Source: Quercus robur
Taxonomy: Eukaryota > Streptophyta > Magnoliopsida > Fagales > Fagaceae
DNA: 64,000 nucleotides
Assembly (NCBI RefSeq): GCF_932294415.1
Contig: NC_065535.1
Location: 70,549,362 to 70,613,361 of the forward strand
Direction: 5' to 3'
The notes under the pieces are model-generated. The model searched no databases. It was given only the letters and a program-made list of their open reading frames with translations, and was not told the origin of the DNA. Within the stretch, counting starts at the first letter, position 1; each line of letters opens with the position of its first letter. Below are positions 56,020 to 64,000 of the stretch, one piece after another. The position numbers were made by a program, and so were the translations under genes.

Positions 56020-56460
56020 TCAAAAGATTCTTCTGACAAACTTGACCTGGTTCTCATTCCAAGAGGAAGGATGTACAAGCACATTGAGTTATCGTGTTGC
56101 AAATATGAAGCTTTTAAAGTGTTGGCTAAGAACTATTTGGACATTTGCACCCACTTTTTGAAAAGACAACCACTTGTTGGAAGAGGTGAATATGACTCCT
56201 GCAGATGCTGCTGAAAAGTTTGATGCCAAAGACTGGATGGTGACGCTGCAAAGCCTGATTCGAGCTCTAGATGGTGTTAGGCAAAAAGAAGTGCAAGGCA
56301 AACAAGGAAGAACACTAGATGAAGAAAGTAGAGAATCATTCTCCAATTGTGATGATGATGAAGATATCAAAAGCGATAATGATAGCTCAAAGGATTGAGA
56401 TGATGATGAAGAAGATGAAGAAGATATCAAAAGCGATGATGATAGCTCAAAGGATAGCGA
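56020..56460 (+). pseudogene. C-terminal fragment of a BCS1-like AAA-ATPase
   Basis: Starting near 56026 the frame reads DKLDLVLIPRGRMYKHIELS, then CCKYEAFKVLAKNYLDI, the end of the AAA domain and the region after it in plant BCS1-like ATPases (ASD/AATP1 type). There the family has a KLDPALIRRGRMDKHIE-like sequence including the arginine finger region. After a frame break at about 56155-56173 it continues LLEEVNMTPADAAEKFDAKD, then SLIRALDGVRQKE, and an Asp/Ser-rich tail ending at 56396-56398. Walker A and B regions are absent. The acidic tail is duplicated in DNA (gatatcaaaagcgataatga at about 56363 and gatatcaaaagcgatgatga at about 56423). It is a fragment, not a gene. Confidence 0.75.
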
Positions 56461-57739
56461 TAAGAAAAATATCTCAGTTAGAATTTACTAGTTCTGATTT
56501 CATGGTTGTCCATGGAAATGGTTTTGTTATTTGTGCGTGTGCTTCTTTTTCATTTATTTTTCTGGTCAAGTGTTTTAGTGGTATCTGGTGTCTTACCTTA
56601 ATTCTAAGGAATTGCTTGTACTTGCCACTCCTATAAATCCAGAATAAATTATTTTAATTTCTATTTTAGCTTATCTGTGTCCTTATCATGATCACTATGT
56701 CCCAATTCACAAAACACATTCAGGATTCAGAATCACTAACTTACTAAACAAATTTGGAGATCAAGATGCAAATATGTTGAAGTAGCTACATGCAAGATTT
56801 GTATCTTAAAGATGAAGTCTGACCTTGGGTTGTGATCAATTACCAATTGTTCTGAAAGCTCTAAATATTAAGAAATGACGAATTTAATCATATAAATTAA
56901 CACTCTCATTTCACTTGTGTGCTCAAACTGCCCTTATTAAGTGAAGCCTAACACATGCAAAAAATTTTAAATGGGAGGTATGGTAAATGGTGGAGACAAG
57001 ACCTAGGTCACTTGTTTTGATACTATGATAAATTACTGGTTGTCCCAAAGTTTAAGTTGTTAAGAAATAGTGAATTTAAAACATATTAATCTAACAGTTT
57101 ACACCAGCTAGCAGCCAGTATTACATGTATTGCTGAAAATTGACAAATATAGATGGCCAAAGGCCAATGGAGACCATAAACTTGTGCATTCATAGTGGCA
57201 GAAACACTGATAGCTGAGAAACTTGTACTAGTTCACATTATATTCAGCTTTATCTGCTTTCTTTCGAATTCAATATTTTGAGAACTAAATAATATCTGGC
57301 ATCGTTTGACTTGTTGTATATGTTAGAACAGGAATTATCAGTTCTTTTACGTTGCATAATTAAAAGTTAACTTGAACCTAAATCGTACAAACAAAATGAA
57401 GAAATTCATCAAATTAGCAAGTGTATAAATTTTCCTGTGTTACCTTGATTGATAAACTTCTTGAAAATCCATCTCAGCCTTTTTTCTTCTTCTTTTTTTT
57501 TTTTTTTTTTCACAAAAAAAAAGTAGTACTTTTGTTTGACATTAACGAATTCGAGTAGCTTCAGTGAAGGGATTATAAAAGCAGGCCAAAATTGAAAAAC
57601 AGACAAGTGGGACTGGATTGAGATATGCTACAAGTCGTTTAGAGTACTGCAATTATTGGGGAAATGTAGATGCCCTGTCATTCTTTCCGGAATTGTGGCA
57701 GAGTAGTGCAAATTTGCAATCACTCCTCGTTATTTTTTT
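56461..57739. other. Intergenic, no gene seen
   Basis: AT-rich sequence with short ORFs and a T-run at 57494-57510. Two half-similar phrases (gatcaattaccaattgttct at 56837 and gataaattactggttgtccc at 57027) suggest an old duplication; nothing more can be said. Confidence 0.45.
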
Positions 57740-58143
57740 AGGTGATTATACTTTCGGTTCTTGAATTTTTATATAAGTTTGGTTTTGGTTCTTAAGATAT
57801 GAAAAAGTTGAGATTTAATTCCTGCAATTTCAAAAAGGATATAGTCCATGGAGTTAATTGGATTTTTTTCTCTTAAAAATGTGGATGCTTTGATTTTAGT
57901 TCTTTAAATAAGGTTAGGGTGATTGTGGTCCCTTACATATGTAATTGGTTTAATTTGGTCTCCTGAAAAATAGGGTGCCTTAGGTTGATCATGTAAAATT
58001 GTAAACCCAAAAATAGATGCATTGATTAGCTTGTTCCGTTTTTGAAATTTCATGGACCAAATAGCAGATAATGATATTTTTTAAATTTGAGAACCAAAAT
58101 CAAACTTATACCAAATTTTAGGAACAAAAAGTCTAATTCACTC
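57740..58143. mobile_element. Mutator-like MITE-type element
   Basis: The left end aggtgattatactttcggtt and the right end (complement gagtgaattagactttttgt) are imperfect inverted repeats. The inside repeats phrases such as gttcttgaatttttatataa and cctaaaatttggtataag in opposite orientation. The flanks are T-runs, so a target duplication cannot be judged. Confidence 0.55.
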
Positions 58144-58322
58144 TTTTTTTCAGTTAATAAATAATTACATATGCATTAGGTAGATCTTAAATTTACACTT
58201 TATCTTGCTCTTATAAAGGAAGTTCTTGAATTTACACTTAGTCAAGAGCCTTGTAGTTTAGTTTCTTAATGTTTTTAATGAAGACATTCAGTAGAGATTT
58301 TAATTATCAAATTATAAAAAAT

Positions 58323-58549
58323 AAAAAACTTGAATTTACACTCCACCTTTCCTTTACAAGTGAAGGTGTCATCCTAATTAGAGTCCATTGGAAAAAATTT
58401 ATTCATTCTAAAAAACATCAGGTTTTTTTTTTTTAATCATTAAAAACATAAAAAACTTGAATTTACACTCCACCTTTCCTTTACAAGTGAAGGTGTCATC
58501 CTAATTAGAGTCCATTGGAAAAAATTTATTCATTCTAAAAAACATCAGG
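58323..58549. repeat. Two identical 100-bp direct repeats
   Basis: The 100-base block 58323-58422 (aaaaaacttgaatttacact to aaaaaacatcagg) recurs without a difference at 58450-58549. The 27-base spacer is mostly T-run and AT-rich. The identity indicates a very recent tandem duplication of a 127-bp unit, or an assembly duplication. Confidence 0.92.
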
Positions 58550-58754
58550 ATTTTTTATTATTATTATTCAAGTTCAAATAATCTAGGATAGTACTATGTA
58601 ATAATGTATATTGATTGATCTTTCAATTATTAGTTTCATGCAAATATAATCCGAATGTTATACATATTAGCTCTAATATATTAAAGAAAAATGTTAAGTG
58701 GTGCTGGGACTAGGTGGTTCTGAAAAAATAGATATCTACCGAAGGTCAAGAATT

Positions 58755-59159
58755 GGGGGAAATTACTCTTTACTATCCTAAACTATACTCTCAAATACAT
58801 TTTGTTCTCTAAACTTTTCGAATGCATGTTTTGCACCCTAAACTATGATTATTGTTACACTTTATACCCCGACATCAAGTTTTCTATTAACTTGGATGGA
58901 AAAATATGGCACCACGTAAAAAGACTTAATTGCCCTCTTCTTGATTCTTTAAAAATAAAAGATAAATTATACTTTACCATCCTAAACTACACTCCTAATT
59001 ACACTTTACACTCAAACTTTAAATTTATGTTTAAGTTAATTACAAACTTAACGTCTGGGTGCAAAGTGTAACAAGAGTCGTAACTTAAGGTGCAAAATGT
59101 GCATTTGAAAATTTTAGGATGCAAAGTGTAATATGGGGTGATAAAGTGTAATTTCCCCC
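58755..59159. mobile_element. MITE with inverted ends gggggaaattac
   Basis: The left end is gggggaaattactctttact and the right end, complemented, gggggaaattacactttatc. It is about 405 bp and non-coding, with repeated 'cctaaactayactc' phrases in both orientations. The flanks caagaatt (left) and caagaatc (right) may be an imperfect target duplication. Confidence 0.72.
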
Positions 59160-60123
59160 AAGAATCAAGATGATGTTTTTAATTAGCACTACTAGCCTCG
59201 ATTAATGCTTTAGTGTAGAAGAAATAAATGTATAAACATATGTATATGCATATGTTAAGGGACCCAATATGAATCTTGTCATGTTGTGATTATTATTATT
59301 ATTATTACTAGTATGAGATGGAGGTTCACCTCAGTGAGGTTCTAGTTGATTCAAAAATTATTTGGTACTAAAGAATTTTCATCCCCATTTTTACTGCTTG
59401 GATATGTCCCTGTGTGTATGTAATGTGCTGCAAATGGAAAGGAAAGGGGGATGAGATATTGGGGAGTTGTGATTGTCCTCATTCACTTGAAGTTAATGGG
59501 CTTAAAGATGAAGCAACCTTGTTTCTTCTTTTATTTATTTATTTATATAATTTTTTTTTAATTTATAAAAGTTAGAAAGAGTGTAATTCATTTATTTATT
59601 ACATTAGAAAGCTTGATATTTGATAATTTAAAAAGAAGATGTAGGTAGATAGGTAGGAAGTTTGATAAGTTTTTATTTTTTTAACCAACATAATTTAAGA
59701 AGTTTATCAAATAAAAACATAATTTAAGATAGGAAGAAAATTGGTATGACTTAATATAATAAATAAAAAATGTGTTATGCTCACTTTTATTTATTTTTAT
59801 AAAATAATAAAAATGTGTAATATGCTAATAAAAAAATTACTTTTATATAATTAAGGGCATAATAGTAAATTTATGTAAACTACATTTTTCATTCTCACTT
59901 TTCTCCTCAACCAAATAAATGACTTTTCCATCCATCTACTTTTCTATCCTCCCAACCAAACATACATAAGGGAAAACTAAAATCTCTGCCATCTCCCACT
60001 TTTCCATCCTCTCCCTATTTTCTATCCTTCCACTTTTCCATATCCCTAACCAAGCGAAACCTAGTTTGGTATACTCTTTGTTTTCGGTGAGTGACTAAGT
60101 CACTATCCTCCTTGCATATCCAG
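59160..60123. other. Intergenic, no gene seen
   Basis: AT-rich. The part 59860-60060 (ccatccatctacttttctat, cctcccaaccaaacatacat) resembles an end of a plant MITE family, but no opposite end was identified. It ends at the splice acceptor (tatccag) of the DEG1-like fragment. Confidence 0.4.
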
Positions 60124-62326
60124 GTACGTGGCATTATTGACCAGTTGGTGAGAGATGGGAAGGTCTTAAATCTACATTTAGGAATTATGTTGTCATCTGT
60201 TTAGTTGTTGGGTGAATCGGATTGGCTGCTTGTAATAGATGTTCCTGTGGATGGGCCAGCTGCTAAAGCGGTATGTACGCTTTCTTGAAATGAATTTATT
60301 GCCTGCTAAGTGTCATGCTCATTTTTCTTTGAGAGTTATGAATATCATTGAAATTAGTTTCCTGGTTATTAGGCAAAATGCTTTGTTTTGATCATCCTTT
60401 TGCTAACTTCAACTTCTTTAAGTTTGATGGTTTTTTGCTTCCATTCAGTGACTGTTGATCAATCTCTATGATGCAGGGCCTACGAAAAGCCAATCATTAT
60501 GCCAGCATTCGGGGTGACATCATAGAATCTATGAATGGTAAAGAGGTCACCAACAACAATGATTTGTTTAAAATTCTTGACCTATGTAAAGAGGGTGATA
60601 AGGTATGGTTGTGTTTTCATTTCTTTGATGTTCTTATGCGCTGTGTGTGTGTGTGTGTTAGGTGGGGGGATGGTGCGAGGAGTAGAGACAGAGATGGTTA
60701 TTTCAAAATGGGAAACTTTCTTTGATGACAATGTTTGATAGAATCAAAGACTTTATATATTAACATTTTTAATAAGTATTAATAAATTAAAAAATAATCA
60801 TAAAATTTGTAGAAAAGAGCATACCTAATTTAATAAGGATTCTTTTTATTGAAGATCAAACCTAAATAAATCAAATTTTTTTGTGTTAATTACTTAATTG
60901 CTTTATCCAAGAAGACTGAGTTCTATTTAGTTTAAATGGACACTAATCAAAAGTTATTTAGTATTGGGCATCACGGTTAGTTATCCTAACATAGTTTAGG
61001 ATTATTTGTAACTCTAAAAACTAAATTAAAAAATATATAAGTATAATGATGTGGGAAAATATGAGTTTTAAAAGCTTATATGGTTACATTAGAAGAAGGG
61101 CCAAAATTGGAAATTAACACTGTTTGCCAAACAATATAATTAGTAGGCACTGTTTTCAAACTATATTTTTTACTTATATCTCAAGTCTAAAAGACTCAAT
61201 TTAGGGCCTATAAATCGAGTCTTTGAGACTCGATTTCCATGGTCTAATCACGTCTGATGTGGCATTTTTTCCACGTGGCGACTACCTGAAAATCGAGTCT
61301 CTAAGACTCGATTTATAAGCCACCCTGCTTTTTAAGTGCGTGTGCATGATTATTGGTACAATTTTAATATGAGTACAGAGAGGAAAATAAAAGGAGGTCA
61401 TCGGAAATAGTACAACCCACAGCCACCCAATCCAGCCAACCTATAGCCAACCAGACCACGCCACGCGACCCAGGTCGCGCTACTCAGACTGCGCGACCAG
61501 GCATCAACCCGACGAGGTGAGGTGAGCTCTCTCTCCTATCTAATCTGGGTCTCTAGATTCTTTCTCTCTCTGATCTGATTGTGCTGGGATTGTTGTGTTT
61601 CTGGGATTTCTTAAAAAAAAAATTTTGGGTATTTCTGGGAATGGCTGAGAGACTTGAGACTTAAAATTTTTTTGGTTTATAAATCAAGTCTTAAAGACTC
61701 GATTTCCAGGTGGACGCCACGTGAAAAAAATGCCACATTAGACGTGATCAGACCATGGAAATTAAGTCTTTGAGACTCGATTTATAAGCCAAAATTAAGT
61801 ATCTGAGACTCGAGATGTTAGTAAAATATATACTTTTGAAACCATGACTACTAACTATATAGTTGGGAAAATGGGCTTAATTCCCAATTTTGGCCTTAGA
61901 AGAAGTCAACAAAAAGTTAAATTGTTCCTGCACATGCAACACCACTCTACAAGGCAAATGGAGCTCATTATTGCACAATGAGCTCATATCTACAAGGCAT
62001 AATAGAAAATTTTAAAGCATGCTAAAATAATTGTTTGGTTTTCTGTTATGTTCTTATCATGCAATATATGAGCTTATTCCATTTTACTATGGCCAAGGAA
62101 CTTTTTGATTAATAGCCTGAAAATATATAAAGATGCTTAGTTAAAAATTTATAGAGCTGCAGCTGATTTAATTAGCTTCTAGAAGTGTATATTTAATTAT
62201 TTTAGTACTTAGGTTACTGTGGGGGTGCTACATGGTAATCGCAAGAAGAATATTTCTGTTACTCTTGAGCTGAATCCTGATGAGTCAAAGCCAGATGTTA
62301 CGCTTAGTACCAGAAAAGTTTTTAAG
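60124..62326 (+). pseudogene. C-terminal PDZ exons of a DEG1-like chloroplast protease
   Basis: Three exons in phase 0 with canonical splice sites: 60124-60270 (VRGIIDQLVRDGKV, a TAG stop at about 60202-60204, then DWLLVIDVPVDGPAAKA), 60477-60602 (GLRKANHYASIRGDIIESMN, then NDLFKILDLCKEGDK) and 62213-62326 (VTVGVLHGNRKKNISVTLEL, then NPDESKPDV). They correspond to the end of the protease domain and the PDZ domain of DEG1, the thylakoid-lumen Deg/HtrA serine protease; from memory, Arabidopsis DEG1 ends with KEKISVTLEPKPDES. The His-Asp-Ser catalytic part is not present upstream, a few codons seem missing after GIMLSS, and the internal stop kills the frame. The second intron contains a Mutator-like element. 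It is a gene fragment copied with its introns. Confidence 0.82.
61099..61895. mobile_element. Mutator-like element, 797 bp, 10-bp TSD, with repeated palindromes
   Basis: The ends ggccaaaattggaaattaac and (complement of the right) ggccaaaattgggaattaag open inverted repeats of more than 200 bp. The 10-mer ttagaagaag flanks it exactly (61089-61098 and 61896-61905). Each arm holds two copies of a 25-base palindrome of the form aaatcgagtctttgagactc+gattt (61212-61236, 61290-61314, 61681-61705, 61759-61783) and one half-copy near its end. A central 300-bp stretch (about 61370-61670) is richer in GC, with cacgccacgcgacccaggtc-type sequence. No transposase. Confidence 0.88.
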
Positions 62327-63081
62327 GTTAGTGCATATAAGATGAAGTTGTCATTATTTTTGTGTGTTAATTTTTTCTTGCTAAGGGGTCCTGAATCCTA
62401 ATGTGCATATGTATTGCAAAATGCTATACTTTGATGGCAAAGTTTACATTATTATTGAGGTTAAGCTGTGTCACTGTAATCTCCTTTAATGGGTATCAAT
62501 TGAAAGCAAAAAAATAAAGAACCAAAAGTGGGATGTAAGAGCCACACCTAGTAGGTCCATACACTTTACTGCACTGCCTAATCTCATAGTTTGCTGCAAG
62601 CAGCCATCCAACCACATTAATTACGCTTGGCAATCATCGTGATGCTGGAGACATTGGAAAGACATAGTAATTATATTTTACTAGTCACATATCCGCGAGT
62701 TGCGCATGATAATTTTTTTAGGATGGTCTCATTAAATATTTTATTAATACTATAATTTTAGTTATTAACCATTGGTCTTTCATTAGTTTTTAAGTTAATA
62801 AAAACCTTAAATATACATTTTTTTACCTTTATACACACACATATAGTGAATCTTTAAACATATCTTTAAGAAAACTCTATATATTCCACTTTTTTGGATG
62901 CGTAAAATTATAAACTACTACTCCATAATGATAGTGGCTAATTAATTTTATATATTTTTTTAGTGATCTCATTTGTAACACTTCTTACCATTATCATATA
63001 TTTACTAACTGATGAATTGCATAACAAAGATGATAAATGAGAGGTAGCATTGTTCATTAGATTTTCAAAAGTAATAGTGTA

Positions 63082-63124
<43 letters not shown>

Positions 63125-64000
63125 ATCAAAAAATGGATTTTTAAATTTTATAACTTTATTTCTTATGTAATTTCTACTACTATCAAAGAACATCTCTTTT
63201 TTAGTTATGATTTATTTGGTTTCCATAGTTAGAGTTTGATTAGTTTTAAATTTAAATTTAGTACTATGATTGTATTTAATTGTTGATTGTTGATTTAATT
63301 TTTTTAAGTGAATTTAACGGTTTATGATACCACACTGTAAAGTTTTTAATGTTCTTCACATGGTAATCTCTATTTTACTTTTTACTTCTCCTTACAACCT
63401 CTTTGTTTTCCAATCAACGATTACTAATTGACATTTGGTTTTTTTTTTCTTCTTTATCTACTCTTTATTACTTTGCATTGATTTTTTTCTATACCATCTC
63501 TCTCTTTCCATTGGCAATCTATCGTGTTCAAAATTTTGATGATGATTCTATGACATTAAATATGAATTATTAGGTTTTTTTTTTTTTTTATAATTTAGTG
63601 TTTCTAACTTTTTTTTTTTTTTGTATTTCATTCTTCCTTTGATGCATTGGGTGTGAGAATGAGTGTTTCCCTAGCATTACTCCACTTAATGTGGACAATT
63701 TTATTTATTTAATTTAGGCAAAATATTATATTTTAAATTTTTTAAAATAAAAAAGGAGTGGAAATATAAATAATTTAACGATATATATGGGGGATGTGGC
63801 TGAATTTAAATGTTAAATAAAATGATATGAGAAAAAAAACAAAAAAAAAAAAAACATAACAATAAACACTTACTTATCCAAATAATTCTATATAATATAA
63901 TAATAGTACATTCTTATATACTATTTTTAATTATTTATAATGCAATATGATAATATTTAACAATCAAAGTAATAAATAAAAAATAAAAACTTAAAACACA
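62327..64000. other. Non-coding, AT-rich end of the window
   Basis: The frame of the last DEG1-like exon runs on to a stop at 62399-62401 but looks like intron. Then follow AT-rich sequence, a phrase tatccgcgagttgcgcatga at 62690-62709 that recalls a common plant repeat terminus, an (AT)n tract at about 63089-63118, and T-runs. No gene was recognised. Confidence 0.45.

Noticed and set aside
55600..62400. Helitron carrying the RST1, ATPase and DEG1 fragments
   Set aside because: Attractive given the mixed gene pieces, but I could not find a 5' TC start or a CTRR end with hairpin enclosing them.
1..64000. True tRNA or rRNA genes, CRISPR arrays, prophage or bacterial operons
   Set aside because: None seen. 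All tRNA-like segments lack complete cloverleafs, and the sequence is plant nuclear DNA.

Overview
The window is nuclear DNA of a flowering plant, almost certainly a woody eudicot. It is AT-rich, its genes have many introns with GT-AG sites, and it is full of plant transposon families (Sirevirus-type copia, hAT, Mutator-like elements and MITEs, LINEs, tRNA-derived SINEs). I cannot name the species; the repeats remind me of Fagales, but that is an impression only.

Layout. 1-9.9 kb: a B3-domain gene on the minus strand (3172-3933), a 5'-truncated LINE in its duplicated flank, and a SWEET sugar-transporter pseudogene (7168-8986, minus). 9.9-20.3 kb: a 274-bp Mutator-like MITE, then a nest of transposons: a Mutator-like element (10314-20264) that received a hAT element in its left terminal repeat and a 7.2-kb LTR retrotransposon in its interior. 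Each of the three layers has matching target-site duplications (TSDs). 22.5-25.6 kb: locally duplicated segments with a second intact B3 gene (24731-25579, minus) and a broken chimeric third copy. 26-31.5 kb: low-complexity repeats, a MITE, a SINE with an 18-bp TSD, and directly beside it a 2.2-kb LINE with a broken ORF.

31.8-49.5 kb holds the main gene: a complete 25-exon RST1 (RESURRECTION1/focadhesin family) gene of 1,863 codons plus stop, whose introns have collected LINE, MITE, SINE-like and foldback insertions. 51.0-52.1 kb is an F-box/DUF295 gene with one frameshift near its start. 53.7-55.6 kb is an intact intronless P-class PPR gene. From 55.6 kb on come gene fragments: a piece of RST1 (end of exon 20, intron, start of exon 21), the C-terminal part of a BCS1-like AAA-ATPase, and the C-terminal PDZ exons of a DEG1-type chloroplast protease with an internal stop. 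The last of these is split by another Mutator-like element with a 10-bp TSD.

The apparently functional genes are RST1 (cytoplasmic exosome-Ski RNA decay, cuticular wax), the PPR gene (organelle RNA) and two B3-type DNA-binding proteins. No pathway links them. From memory, RST1, DEG1 and a cluster of BCS1-like ATPases all lie on one arm of Arabidopsis chromosome 3, so the fragments here may be the worn remains of an ancestral gene block. I found no convincing new multi-gene system. The most noteworthy structures are the datable three-layer transposon nest, the duplication history of the B3 locus, and the repeated palindromes of the Mutator-like element at 61 kb.
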